This document shows positions 28,680 through 37,805 of a stretch of 42,424 nucleotides of DNA, piece after piece (position 1 is the stretch's first letter; every line of letters starts with the position of its first letter). Location: positions 1 to 42,424 of the forward strand of contig NZ_JAKZEY010000009.1 in assembly GCF_022808955.1 (NCBI RefSeq). Reading direction: 5' to 3'. The position numbers and the translations under genes were made by a program. Source of the stretch: Anaerococcus sp. AGMB09787. GTDB lineage: Bacteria; Bacillota; Clostridia; Tissierellales; Peptoniphilaceae. The notes beneath the pieces are model-generated. The model was not told the DNA's origin and did not search any database. It saw only the letters and a program-made list of their open reading frames with translations.

Positions 28680-29792
28680 TTGGATAAGAAATATGAAAAT
28701 ATGAGCGTGGTTTTGGAGGGGGTTTCCAAGACCTATGACGATGAAGTCGCTCTAAAGACTGTTGACTTAGAACTAGAAAAGGGTAAGTTTTATACCCTCT
28801 TGGGTCCATCAGGTTGTGGCAAGACCACTATATTAAATATCATAGCAGGCTTTGTCGAGCCATCATCTGGCAATGTCTACATAAATGGTGAAAATGTAAA
28901 TGACCTACCTGCCAATAAGAGAAAGGTAAATACAGTTTTTCAAAACTATTCGCTTTTTCCCCATATGAATGTCTATGACAATATAGCCTTTGGCCTAAAT
29001 ATAAAAAAGGTCGATAAGAAGACTATAGATGTCGAAGTAAAAAAGGCCCTAAAGATGGTAAATCTGGAGGGATTTGAGAAGAGGAAGATCTCCCAAATGT
29101 CAGGTGGTCAAAGGCAAAGGGTAGCCATAGCCAGGGCCATTGTTAATAGGCCAGATGTTTTGCTCCTTGATGAGCCTCTCTCTGCCCTAGACCTCAAACT
29201 CCGTAAGTCCATGCAAGTTTTATTGTCTAACCTCCAATGGGAGCTTGGTATTACCTTTATTTTTGTAACCCACGACCAAGAAGAGGCACTTGCTCTTAGT
29301 GATGAAATCTTTGTAATGGATAAGGGGGAGATAGTCCAATCAGGATCTCCAGTAGATATCTATGATGAGCCTATTAATAGGTATGTAGCAGAATTTATAG
29401 GTGAGTCCAATATCCTAGAGGCTGTCATGGTCGATGACTACAAGGTTAAGTTCTCCAACAAGGTCTTTGACTGCGAAGATGCCGGTATACCAAGTGGAGA
29501 GAGGGTAGAGGTAGTAATTAGACCAGAAGATATTACTGTAGCAAGTCCAGAAAACTCTGACATAAATATGAGGGTAGACAATGTATTGTTTAGGGGCGTT
29601 TTTAATGAACTTATTTGCTATGATGATGATAACTTTAGGTGGAAGATCCATACCACTAGGCGCTTCTACGAAGACCAGGTCATAGGCATTGATATAGATC
29701 CTTCTGATATCCATGTCATGAGATTTAATGAGAGCGAAGATGACTTCGATAAGAGAATAGAAAAATATGCTATAGGAGATGATGATGAATAA
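28680..29792 (+). CDS. potA: Spermidine/putrescine ABC transporter ATPase PotA
   Basis: The ATPase of the polyamine importer. It is 370 residues long from a TTG start at 28680 (AGGGA at about 28670); an ATG at 28701 is the alternative and would drop seven residues. Walker [10 protein letters not shown] lies at 42-50, the signature MSGGQRQR and Walker [12 protein letters not shown] follow, and a TOBE-type domain sits near 280-350. [18 protein letters not shown] is typical of PotA. Its end overlaps potB, and the gene leads an operon with potB, potC and potD in the canonical order. No terminator separates it from the hydrolase 57 bases upstream, so read-through is possible. Confidence 0.95.
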   Translation: MDKKYENMSVVLEGVSKTYDDEVALKTVDLELEKGKFYTLLGPSGCGKTTILNIIAGFVEPSSGNVYINGENVNDLPANKRKVNTVFQNYSLFPHMNVYDNIAFGLNIKKVDKKTIDVEVKKALKMVNLEGFEKRKISQMSGGQRQRVAIARAIVNRPDVLLLDEPLSALDLKLRKSMQVLLSNLQWELGITFIFVTHDQEEALALSDEIFVMDKGEIVQSGSPVDIYDEPINRYVAEFIGESNILEAVMVDDYKVKFSNKVFDCEDAGIPSGERVEVVIRPEDITVASPENSDINMRVDNVLFRGVFNELICYDDDNFRWKIHTTRRFYEDQVIGIDIDPSDIHVMRFNESEDDFDKRIEKYAIGDDDE

Positions 29793-30573
29793 GAAATATA
29801 AGTTATTATCAAGTTTTTATTATGGCTGGATCGTGCTTTTTATAGTAGCACCGATACTACTTCTTCTATACCAGTCATTTTTTGATATTTATGGTAATTT
29901 TACTTTTGATAATTATATAGCATATTTTTCATCACCAAATTACCTAACTATGACCTTGAACTCATTTTTAACAGCCTTTTTGATAACGGTAACTACATTA
30001 CTTATTTCCTATCCCTTTGCGTATTTGCTTACAAAGACGGCCTACAAGGAAATATTTTTGCTACTAGTTACCCTACCAACTTGGATAAATCTAATCTTGA
30101 AGGCCTATGCTTTTATAGGACTTTTTAATAAAAATGGAATCCTTGCGAGTCTTATTGCACCAAATAATGGACTCTTGTTTACCAACCCTGCCTTTATCTT
30201 AGTAGCATCCTATGTGGAGCTTCCCTTTATGATTTTGCCAATCTTTAGGTCTTTGGACTCCATACCAGAGGAGTATGTTATAGCCTCCAAAGACTTGGGT
30301 GCAAATGGCTTTCAGACCTTTAGCAGGATTACCCTTCCTCTATCCAAGGATGGAGTTATAGCAGGCATCCAAGCTGTATTTATCCCAGCTCTATCCTTAT
30401 TCTTGATTACAAGAATAATAGGAGGTAACAAGATTATAACACTAGGGACTGCGGTAGAAGAGCATTACTTAGTTACTCAAAACTGGGGTATGGGGGCGAC
30501 TATTGGTCTCGTTTTAATTGTATTGATGTTTATTATTATGAAAATCTTAAATAAGGGAGAGGAGAAGATATGA
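29785..30573 (+). CDS. potB: Polyamine ABC transporter permease PotB
   Basis: A 262-residue inner-membrane permease with six hydrophobic segments. The EAA loop ([18 protein letters not shown]) that docks on PotA lies at about residue 170. Three ATGs occur in tandem at 29779, 29782 and 29785; the third is best spaced (six bases) from AGGAG at 29774-29778. The gene overlaps the end of potA, and its stop overlaps the start of potC as ATGA. Confidence 0.94.
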   Translation: MNKKYKLLSSFYYGWIVLFIVAPILLLLYQSFFDIYGNFTFDNYIAYFSSPNYLTMTLNSFLTAFLITVTTLLISYPFAYLLTKTAYKEIFLLLVTLPTWINLILKAYAFIGLFNKNGILASLIAPNNGLLFTNPAFILVASYVELPFMILPIFRSLDSIPEEYVIASKDLGANGFQTFSRITLPLSKDGVIAGIQAVFIPALSLFLITRIIGGNKIITLGTAVEEHYLVTQNWGMGATIGLVLIVLMFIIMKILNKGEEKI

Positions 30574-31367
30574 AAAAATTTAAAATTTCTAATTTGTATT
30601 TGATATTTGTCTTTGTAATCCTTTATTTGCCAATAGCCTACCTCATTATTTATTCCTTCAATAGCGGGGATAATATGAATAACTTTTTGGGATTTTCCCT
30701 AGATCATTATAGGGAGCTACTGGATGATAGTAGGTTATGGATTATTATGATAAATACCTTGATCTTATCGCTCTTATCATCCTTACTAGCGACAATTATA
30801 GGAACAATTGGCGCTATAGCTATCTATTATCTCAGGGATAAGAGAATTCGTGATAGGATACTAAACTTTAACTCTGTCCTTATGGTTATGCCTGATGTTA
30901 TGATGGGAGCAAGTTTCTTGGTGTTATTTACCTTCTTGGTGAAGATTCCTATGGGATTTTGGACTGTGCTCTTATCTCATATAGCTTTTTCAATTCCTAT
31001 AGTGGTCCTTATGGTCTTGCCTAGGCTCTATAGCTTAAATGAGTCCATGATTTTGGCAGCAGAGGACCTTGGGGCAAGTGATATGCTTATTCTAAATAAG
31101 ATAATATTACCCAATATAGCTGGAGGGGTTTTCTCAGGTTTTTTCATGGCCTTGACCTATAGCTTGGATGACTTTGCTGTAACCTTCTTTGTTACAGGTT
31201 CTGGGTTTTCGACCCTAAGTGTAGAGATTTATTCTAGGGTTAGGGCAGGGATTTCCCTTGAGATAAATGCCCTATCAACCCTAATGTTTGTGGGATCTTT
31301 GATTTTGGTAGTGATTTATTACTTCCTATCCAAAAGAGAATTCAAGGCTGAGGAGGCGAGGTCATGA
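30570..31367 (+). CDS. potC: Polyamine ABC transporter permease PotC
   Basis: A 265-residue permease, partner of PotB, with six hydrophobic segments and the EAA loop (AEDLGASDMLILNKIILP). The block YSLDDFAVTFFVTGSGFSTL is characteristic of PotC. ATGA overlaps join it to potB and potD, so stoichiometric translation is likely. Confidence 0.95.
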   Translation: MKKFKISNLYLIFVFVILYLPIAYLIIYSFNSGDNMNNFLGFSLDHYRELLDDSRLWIIMINTLILSLLSSLLATIIGTIGAIAIYYLRDKRIRDRILNFNSVLMVMPDVMMGASFLVLFTFLVKIPMGFWTVLLSHIAFSIPIVVLMVLPRLYSLNESMILAAEDLGASDMLILNKIILPNIAGGVFSGFFMALTYSLDDFAVTFFVTGSGFSTLSVEIYSRVRAGISLEINALSTLMFVGSLILVVIYYFLSKREFKAEEARS

Positions 31368-32443
31368 ACAAGGTATATAAATTTTTTGTAGGTGTCATCG
31401 TAGGGGTTTTTGTTCTTTTTGGAGCGAGGAAACTTATCGAAAATAGTCAGGTAAATAGGCAAAAAAATGCCCTTTACTTTTATAATTGGGGTGACTATAT
31501 AGATCCTGACTTGATAGATGAATTTGAAGAAAGAACGGGCTATCCAGTAGTTATGGAGACCTTTGATTCTAACGAAGCCATGATTACCAAAATCAAGCAA
31601 AACTCAACTAATTATGACCTAGTTATCCCATCAGAATATGCAGTTTCTATGATGAGGGATGACGGGCTACTCGAAAAGCTTGACCACAGCAAGATCAAAG
31701 GACTTTCTAATATAGACCCAAGATTCCTTGACCAAGCCTTTGACCCAAACAACGAATATAGTATTCCATATTTCTGGGGGACCTTTGGTATCCTTTATAA
31801 TACTAAAAAATATGACGAAAGTGATTTTTCTTCATGGAGAAACCTATGGGATCCTAAATTTAGAGGGGAAATCCTAACCTTCGATGGGGCCAGAGAGACC
31901 CTTGGTATTGGCCTCTTGGCAAGGGAATTATCGCTAAATACAGAAGATAAGAATACCCTTTTAGATGTCCGAAATGACCTCATTGGTTTTATGAAAAATG
32001 TAAAGGCGATTTTAGCAGATGAGATTAGGATGTATGTAGCCCTAGAGGAAGCAGATATTGGAATAACTTTTTCGGGAGATGCTTCTATGGCCATGGATTC
32101 TAACGAGGACCTAGCCTATGCTATCCCTAGAGAAGGATCTAATATTTGGTTTGATAATATAGTTATACCAAAAACATCAACGAACAAGGAAGCAGCCTAT
32201 GCATTTATCAACTTTATGTTAGAGCCTGACATAGCTGCTAGGAATGCAGAATATATAATGTATGCAAGTCCAAACGCAGAGGCCTTCAAGCTCTTGCCTG
32301 AAGAGATTAGGACAAATAAAACCTTGTATCCAGATGATGAAATAATAGATAAGCTTGAGGTATTTACATTTTTGGATAGGGAAACTACGATTCTCTATAA
32401 TGACTTGTTCCTAGACCTAAAAATCTCACCCCAAGCTAAGTAG
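31364..32443 (+). CDS. potD: Polyamine-binding protein PotD
   Basis: The extracytoplasmic binding protein that captures spermidine or putrescine and delivers it to PotBC. It has 359 residues. The mature part opens with NALYFYNWGDYIDPDLIDEF, a near-signature of PotD, followed by SNEAM and YDLVIPSEY. The N-terminal hydrophobic stretch (about residues 5-22) lacks a lipobox cysteine, unlike most Gram-positive binding proteins, so it may stay tethered by an uncleaved signal anchor. Ligand preference cannot be decided by eye. Confidence 0.94.
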   Translation: MNKVYKFFVGVIVGVFVLFGARKLIENSQVNRQKNALYFYNWGDYIDPDLIDEFEERTGYPVVMETFDSNEAMITKIKQNSTNYDLVIPSEYAVSMMRDDGLLEKLDHSKIKGLSNIDPRFLDQAFDPNNEYSIPYFWGTFGILYNTKKYDESDFSSWRNLWDPKFRGEILTFDGARETLGIGLLARELSLNTEDKNTLLDVRNDLIGFMKNVKAILADEIRMYVALEEADIGITFSGDASMAMDSNEDLAYAIPREGSNIWFDNIVIPKTSTNKEAAYAFINFMLEPDIAARNAEYIMYASPNAEAFKLLPEEIRTNKTLYPDDEIIDKLEVFTFLDRETTILYNDLFLDLKISPQAK

Positions 32444-32451
32444 GAGGAAGT

Positions 32452-33741
32452 ATGAAAAATAAATTTAAAATCTTGACTCTCTTAGCCCTAAGCCTTTTTG
32501 TGGGAGTATCCTGTGAAGAGAAGGCAGATCAAGCTTTACCAGAAGAAAGTCAAAACGAGCCAAGCCAAGAGATAAGTCAAGGAAGCCAAGATGACGACCT
32601 CGCATCATCAATAGACGACTACCTTAATAAGTCTGCTAATAATCTAGGCAAGGAAGTAAGTGAAGAAAGTAGACCTATCTCAAAGACTTCAGAGAATAAG
32701 GAAGTTAAGACTGCCCGTCTCCTCTTTGGTGGAGATATATTGCCCCATATGCCTATAAATGACTATGCCTACAATTACGGGGGAGGGGTCTATGATTACT
32801 CTAGGTCCTTCGAAAATTTAAAAGACTTTGCAGGAGACTTTGACTTCTTTATGGTGAATAACGAATTTACAGTAAATCCCAACCTTGAGCCATCAGGTTT
32901 TCCTCAATTTAATTCCAACAAGGAAATCTATAGGGCATTGAAGGATGCAGGTGTCGATGTTATGACTACTGCCAATAACCATAGCCTAGATACTGGCTTC
33001 GAGGGCTTGGAATCAACTATAGAATTGATGAATTCCTACGGAATAGAAAATACTGGCACATCAAATACCGGAGAAAGGTCTAAGTTAATCCATGATGTAA
33101 ATGGAATAAAACTTGGCATCTTATCCTATGCAGAGATCCTTAATGGCTTTGAATATATGTTAGATACAGAAGATAAGAGCAAGATGGTAAATATGCTTGA
33201 CCCTGACAAAATCGAAGAGGACATAAGGAATATCAAAGATGAAGTAGATTTTCTAGTAATATATCCTCACTGGGGTATAGAATACTCATCCTATCCAGAG
33301 CAATATCAAATAGACCTTGCCCATGATATGATAGATTGGGGAGCTGATCTAGTAATAGGTAACCACCCTCACGTAATCCAAGGGATGGAAGAATATGAGA
33401 GTGAGGATGGCCATAATGGAATTATTTACTATTCCCTAGGAAACCTCCTATCAAATCAAAAGCAAGCTGCCTTTGAAGGAGATTATAGGGTAGAGCAAGG
33501 CCTACTGGTAGAAGTTGATATAGAAAAAATCGGGGATAAGAAGGCAAGCCTAGTTAACCAAAGGTATCACACAACTTGTGTCGATAGGTCCTATGATGAA
33601 TTTGGTAGCCTCCTTAAAACTTTCGTAGCTACTCCATATTTAGAAGATGAGGAAAAGATGGGAGCTATAGATCCTGGCACTGCGTGGCTTATAGAAAATG
33701 CTCAGGAAATGAACAAGGCAATAATAGATGCAGGTATCTAA
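32452..33741 (+). CDS. CapA-family metallophosphatase-like lipoprotein
   Basis: A 429-residue secreted lipoprotein. The signal peptide ends in a lipobox (VGVSC, lipid on C21), followed by a Glu/Gln/Ser-rich linker to about residue 85. The CapA (PGA_cap) domain shows LLFGGDIL, the metal-type motif NNHSLDTG and GNHPHVIQG. CapA/PgsA members belong to poly-gamma-glutamate synthesis, but no capB or capC is here. Membership in the potABCD operon (eight bases after potD, AGGAGG site) hints at a surface role linked to polyamines or the cell wall, which is inference. The final residues overlap the next gene's region. Confidence 0.88.
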   Translation: MKNKFKILTLLALSLFVGVSCEEKADQALPEESQNEPSQEISQGSQDDDLASSIDDYLNKSANNLGKEVSEESRPISKTSENKEVKTARLLFGGDILPHMPINDYAYNYGGGVYDYSRSFENLKDFAGDFDFFMVNNEFTVNPNLEPSGFPQFNSNKEIYRALKDAGVDVMTTANNHSLDTGFEGLESTIELMNSYGIENTGTSNTGERSKLIHDVNGIKLGILSYAEILNGFEYMLDTEDKSKMVNMLDPDKIEEDIRNIKDEVDFLVIYPHWGIEYSSYPEQYQIDLAHDMIDWGADLVIGNHPHVIQGMEEYESEDGHNGIIYYSLGNLLSNQKQAAFEGDYRVEQGLLVEVDIEKIGDKKASLVNQRYHTTCVDRSYDEFGSLLKTFVATPYLEDEEKMGAIDPGTAWLIENAQEMNKAIIDAGI

Positions 33742-33742
33742 G

Positions 33743-34597
33743 ATGGAAGAGATTTTTAAAAACTTGCCTATTGAAGTAAAAGATATTAGACTCCTCCCAG
33801 GAGGAGATACCAATGAGGCCTATAAAATTCTAGGTCAAGACGAAAGATATTTTCTCCTAGTCCATCCAGGGGGATCAGAAGGCTTTTTTGATGGGGAAGC
33901 TAGGGGGCTAGAGCTTTTAAATGAAAATAATATAGCAGCCCCTAGGTTAATAGATAAGGGTCTTGTAGGTGATAAGGCCTACCTCCTTATAACTTACTTG
34001 GAGGAAGGACCTGTGGGGTCTATGGGAGATCTGGCAAGGCTTATGAAAGACCTCCACGAGATAGAAAGTCCTAATGGGAAATTTGGCTTTGACTTCCCCT
34101 ACGAGTCCGATCATATAAAATTTACCAATGCTTATGTGGATACTTGGGCTGAGCTTTTTATAGGTCAAAGGATGGACGGCTTAACCCAGAACCTTATCAA
34201 AAAAGGTATCTGGCAAAATCGAGATAAGCTCCTTTATCATAACATAAGAAGAATAATGGAGAGGGTCCTTGGAGATAGGGAGAGTCATCCTCATCTCCTT
34301 CATGGGGACTTCTACTCAGGCAATTATATGTTCTTAGAGGATAGGTCTCCAGCAATCTTTGATCCCAATCCCCTCTATGGAGATTATGAATTTGATATAG
34401 GGATAAGTATGGCCTTTGGCCCTCTTAGTAGAGACTTTTATAATGAATATTTCAAAACCATAAAGAGGGATAAAAACTTGCCTCTAAGGCTTGAATTTTA
34501 TAGGCTCTACTTTTATATGATACATTTAAATAAGTTTGGTAAAGTTTACAAGAACCTTGTAGATGAATCCATATATAAAATTCTTAAAAGTTCATAG
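33743..34597 (+). CDS. Fructosamine kinase / aminoglycoside phosphotransferase-like kinase
   Basis: A 284-residue small-molecule kinase. The N-terminal lobe has GGDTNEAYKI, the C-lobe has the catalytic HGDFYSGNYMF, and the metal-binding motif is IFDPNPLYGDYEFDIG. DP-x-x-YGD-x-E-x-D and FGPLSRDFYNEY match fructosamine-3-kinases better than antibiotic kinases. Bacterial members are thought to repair glycated amines, and the polyamine import genes upstream offer a link that is only inferred. I chose the ATG at 33743, one base after the upstream stop with AGGT eight bases before, over the ATG at 33728. The stop codon lies inside the terminator stem. Confidence 0.82.
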   Translation: MEEIFKNLPIEVKDIRLLPGGDTNEAYKILGQDERYFLLVHPGGSEGFFDGEARGLELLNENNIAAPRLIDKGLVGDKAYLLITYLEEGPVGSMGDLARLMKDLHEIESPNGKFGFDFPYESDHIKFTNAYVDTWAELFIGQRMDGLTQNLIKKGIWQNRDKLLYHNIRRIMERVLGDRESHPHLLHGDFYSGNYMFLEDRSPAIFDPNPLYGDYEFDIGISMAFGPLSRDFYNEYFKTIKRDKNLPLRLEFYRLYFYMIHLNKFGKVYKNLVDESIYKILKSS

Positions 34598-34620
34598 GTC
34601 ATAGGATCTATGAATTTTTT
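34591..34620 (+). terminator. Terminator of the pot operon, overlapping a stop codon
   Basis: TTCATAG (34591-34597, which includes the stop TAG) pairs with CTATGAA (34608-34614) and is followed by six T. The stem is short and AT-rich but well placed. Confidence 0.7.
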
Positions 34621-34658
34621 AAATTTGGGTATATATTATATAAGGTGATTATGATATT

Positions 34659-35576
34659 ATGAAAGAAAACAAATTTTCTATAGATGAATGTAAAAACCAA
34701 AAAGAATTCTCGATTAAGCATGGATCAGTTCCTATAAAACTATCAGAAGACTTGGACGAATCAATCAAGTACTTGCTTTGGTATGTGCCAAATATTTCAT
34801 CTGAGCAGGCGAGCAAAAATGACCTGCTCCTAAATCCAGAATATGACGATTATATTTTTGATGAAATAAGGATAAAAATGGATCTAGGAGAAGAGGATGT
34901 CTTGATAAGTGATGAAATCACAGAAGAGCTGGCCAATCATTTTAGGGGATCAGTTTGTACAGATGAGCAAAAGCTTGTAATGACACTATCAGATAACAAG
35001 GAAACCAAGACCATGGCCTTGTTGAGGCATATAAGAAATGCTATAGCCCATGGGAACTTTAATGTAATCGATGACTTAGTTATAGGCTTTGATGTAAAAA
35101 AGAGCCAAGACTTTGTAGAGTACAGGGGGATCTTTAAGATAAACCCTAGCAATTTACTCAAGGCCCTTAGAAAAATTGACCTAGAACTAACAAGCGAAGT
35201 CTTCATAGCTGATGCCTTTAGAAGGTCAGGCTACCATGTGGAGCCTTTTGAAGAAAAATTTCAAAGATCTCATAGGTTTGACCTCTTTGCCAAGAAGAAA
35301 GATAAGTCCTATGCTGTCGAAATTTTGAACCTAAAAAATAGTGAAAAACTTGACGAAGACTTTGTAAGGGATTTAATAAATACTATGGTAGATATAGAAT
35401 CAGCTGCAAAGCCTATTCTTATTATTAACTCCTCTTACCTCACAGAGGCTAGCAAGGAAGAGCTACTTAAAAGAGATATCATAATCCTTGATATAAAAAA
35501 TATTAAGAAGATGAATCAAGGAAGAGATATGGTTAGTGAAATTGTTAGGGATCAAGAAATTTATAAAAATTTGTAA
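34659..35576 (+). CDS. Putative HEPN-domain protein with nuclease-fold C-terminal domain
   Basis: A 305-residue soluble protein that I do not recognise as a named gene. The N-terminal half is helical and acidic and contains LLRHIRNAIAHGNFN with R126-x4-H131, the RNase motif of HEPN domains; it resembles the pEK499-p136 type of HEPN in wording. The C-terminal half (about 178-290) starts VFIADAFRRSGYHVE, then RFDLFAKKKDKSYAVEILNL, where D208 and E221 sit as in a PD-(D/E)xK restriction-like fold; the usual lysine at 223 is Leu, with K226 nearby. It has its own AT-rich promoter region, a terminator upstream, and no visible antitoxin. It could be a defence or stress RNase, or a housekeeping protein of this lineage. 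Confidence 0.55.
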   Translation: MKENKFSIDECKNQKEFSIKHGSVPIKLSEDLDESIKYLLWYVPNISSEQASKNDLLLNPEYDDYIFDEIRIKMDLGEEDVLISDEITEELANHFRGSVCTDEQKLVMTLSDNKETKTMALLRHIRNAIAHGNFNVIDDLVIGFDVKKSQDFVEYRGIFKINPSNLLKALRKIDLELTSEVFIADAFRRSGYHVEPFEEKFQRSHRFDLFAKKKDKSYAVEILNLKNSEKLDEDFVRDLINTMVDIESAAKPILIINSSYLTEASKEELLKRDIIILDIKNIKKMNQGRDMVSEIVRDQEIYKNL

Positions 35577-35669
35577 AAAAAAGTGATTTTTTCTAATCTA
35601 GGGGTATATTATAAAAGTAAGAATATTTTGAAATATATTTATTATTAATAAAAATATAAAGGAGGAATT

Positions 35670-36740
35670 ATGACAGAAAATCGTAGAAGAAGAGATGATA
35701 ACAAAATTTATGAGAGAGCTACCTCTCCTCAAACTGCTGGCAAAAACCTATCTTGGGGAGCAATCTTTGCAGGAGCTATATGTGCAGCAGCAGCGTTTTT
35801 AGTATTAAACCTTATAACAGCAGCTTTAGGATTTGGATTTTTAAATCCAACTGATCCAAATCCACTTTCAGGTATTGGAATAGCAACAGGAATATGGACA
35901 ATCATTACATTGATTATTTCATTTTTAGCTGGTGGATTCGTGGCAGGTTATTCAGCAAGATCAACAGGTATCTTACATGGTGGAGTTACTTGGGCTTTAG
36001 CAATATTACTACTATTCACTCTAGTATTTAATGCTTTATCTTCAGCACTTGGTGTTGCTGGAAACGTACTAGGTTCAGTAGCTGGTGGTGTTGGAAATGT
36101 AGCAGAAACTGCAGCAAACACAGCAGGATCAGCAATCAGCGAAGGTCTTTCTAGCGTAGGAGATTCTATTGAAGAAGTTGATACTGAAGAGCTTCAAAAT
36201 AACATTGAAACTTACCTAGCAGATACAGAAGTAGAAGAACTTCAACCAGACTATATCAAAAATTTACTTCAAGAAAGTAAAGATGAAGTAACAGCAGCAG
36301 TTAAAGATTTAGCTATTAATCCAGAAAATAGTGAACAAATCGTAACCGATCTTTCAAACAGTCTTGGAGAAAAAGCTAATTCAGTAGTAGAAGCCGTTGA
36401 TGAAGATGCAGTTTATACAGCAGTATCAAACAACTCTGACCTAAGTGAAGAAGAAGTTCAAGAAATATCATCTAACATCTATAATGGTCTTACAACTGCA
36501 GCAGAATCTGCTCAAAAAACATTAACAGCAGCTAGTGAAGAAGCCTCTAAACTAGTCAATCAAGTAGCTACATCAGTAAATCAAGGCGTAGAAAATGCTA
36601 AAGAAGGTGCTCAAGATGCAACTAACAAGGCATCATTTGGCTCTGTTCTAGTATTTATAGGCCTACTAGTAGCCTTAGTAGTAAGTGCTATTGGTGGTAA
36701 ACTTGGAGAAAAAGCTTCACTACGTTTTGTAGAAAGATAA
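35670..36740 (+). CDS. Membrane protein of unknown function with long Ala/Glu/Ser-rich domain
   Basis: 356 residues, not assigned to a named gene. A basic N-terminus (TENRRRRDD) precedes three hydrophobic segments (about 28-54, 69-94, 98-126), opening with SWGAIFAGAICAAAA, a motif seen in several uncharacterised membrane proteins. Residues 127-325 form an acidic, alanine-rich, probably helical region with YtxH-like repeats of the type VxNxVxExAxN. A fourth segment lies at about 326-346, followed by a charged tail. A strong AAAGGAGG site and codon use poorer in AGG than the neighbours suggest high expression. A hairpin terminator follows. An envelope-stress role is possible but unsupported. 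Confidence 0.7.
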   Translation: MTENRRRRDDNKIYERATSPQTAGKNLSWGAIFAGAICAAAAFLVLNLITAALGFGFLNPTDPNPLSGIGIATGIWTIITLIISFLAGGFVAGYSARSTGILHGGVTWALAILLLFTLVFNALSSALGVAGNVLGSVAGGVGNVAETAANTAGSAISEGLSSVGDSIEEVDTEELQNNIETYLADTEVEELQPDYIKNLLQESKDEVTAAVKDLAINPENSEQIVTDLSNSLGEKANSVVEAVDEDAVYTAVSNNSDLSEEEVQEISSNIYNGLTTAAESAQKTLTAASEEASKLVNQVATSVNQGVENAKEGAQDATNKASFGSVLVFIGLLVALVVSAIGGKLGEKASLRFVER

Positions 36741-36752
36741 TAAAAAACTAAG

Positions 36753-36781
36753 AGCTTTCGGTCTAACCGAAGGCTTTTTTT
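36753..36781 (+). terminator. Rho-independent terminator after the membrane protein gene
   Basis: AGCTTTCGG (36753-36761) pairs with CCGAAGGCT (36767-36775), with one G-T pair, a five-base loop and a run of seven T. It is a strong, compact terminator that isolates the gene upstream. Confidence 0.92.
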
Positions 36782-36850
36782 GTACCTAAATCTAAAGAGA
36801 TGATAAGATTCTACAAATTTTTTTATTTTGTTAATAATCTATAAAAACAA

Positions 36851-36881
36851 TTGACATGCTCCCAGGGTACAGGAGTATCCT
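36851..36881 (+). promoter_or_regulatory. MerR-type promoter and operator (19-base spacer)
   Basis: A perfect -35 (TTGACA, 36851-36856) and TATCCT (36876-36881) are 19 bases apart, longer than the usual 17. The spacer holds an inverted repeat, CTCC (36859-36862) and GGAG (36872-36875). This is the hallmark of promoters that MerR proteins activate by untwisting. The MerR gene starts 24 bases downstream, so it probably controls itself. Confidence 0.75.
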
Positions 36882-36904
36882 TTAATTAAAGGAGGAAATG
36901 AATT

Positions 36905-37762
36905 ATGCTAAGAAATGAAATTCAAAAGAAAACTGGACTAACTAGGAAGGCAATCGAATATTATGAGATAAAAGGTCTAATTAATCCCCAAAAAGCTGAA
37001 AATGGATATAGATATTATAGCGAGGAAGACTTAGAAATATTAAGAAAAATTACATTATTTAGGAAATTAGGAATTAAAATCGATGACGTAAAAAAGCTAA
37101 TATCTTACGATATAAATTATTTGTCTAGTATCCTAAGAAATAAACAACATCAAATTGATCTTGATAAAAAGAGAGAAAAAGTCTTAGAACTAATAATAAA
37201 AGGAGTAAGTGAAGAAATTATCAGTGAAAAAATAAAAATCATAGATGTAGAGGAAACAATTTATGAAAGACTGATAGGGGCCTTTCCAGGCTACTTTGGT
37301 CAGATATTTTTTGCTGCTTACAAGGGATTTTTAAATGAGCCTTTAGACAAGGATGGGGAGGAAGCCTATGAGGAACTTGTAAATTATTTAGACTTATTGC
37401 CAGCCTTAGATTTGACAGAAGATGAAATAGCTTATATAGATGAGCTTAGCTCAACTTTTGATATGGAAAGCCTTGGGGCAATTAATGAAGAAAAGATAAG
37501 GGCAGTAGAAAATATTGAAGAATGGTTAAATGATAATAAAGATAGCATTTCTAAATACCAGGACTATAAATCAAGCGAAGCTTATCTAAATAGCCCTATA
37601 AAAGTAATCTACGATAAATTACAAAAATATATGGTTGAAAATAAATATTATGAAATAGCTATCCCTCTTCTAAGAAAAATGAGCAAGTCCTATGATGACT
37701 ACTATAAGAAACTATTAAAGGCAAATGACCTATACCTTATGCAAAAAAGTAAGGGTAAATGA
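36905..37762 (+). CDS. MerR-family transcriptional regulator
   Basis: A 285-residue DNA-binding regulator. The winged helix lies at 1-70 (IQKKTGLTRKAIEYYEIKGL, then GYRYYSEEDL), followed by a coiled-coil dimer helix (about 80-115) and a long C-terminal effector domain (about 120-285) with no cysteine-rich metal site. It is therefore more like drug- or stress-sensing MerR proteins than metal sensors. The effector is unknown. GGAGG precedes the ATG at 36905. The kinase gene downstream may be a target. Confidence 0.92.
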   Translation: MLRNEIQKKTGLTRKAIEYYEIKGLINPQKAENGYRYYSEEDLEILRKITLFRKLGIKIDDVKKLISYDINYLSSILRNKQHQIDLDKKREKVLELIIKGVSEEIISEKIKIIDVEETIYERLIGAFPGYFGQIFFAAYKGFLNEPLDKDGEEAYEELVNYLDLLPALDLTEDEIAYIDELSSTFDMESLGAINEEKIRAVENIEEWLNDNKDSISKYQDYKSSEAYLNSPIKVIYDKLQKYMVENKYYEIAIPLLRKMSKSYDDYYKKLLKANDLYLMQKSKGK

Positions 37763-37805
37763 TATAATAATATAAGCTAAAATTATTTATTTAGGGAGGA
37801 GCTTT

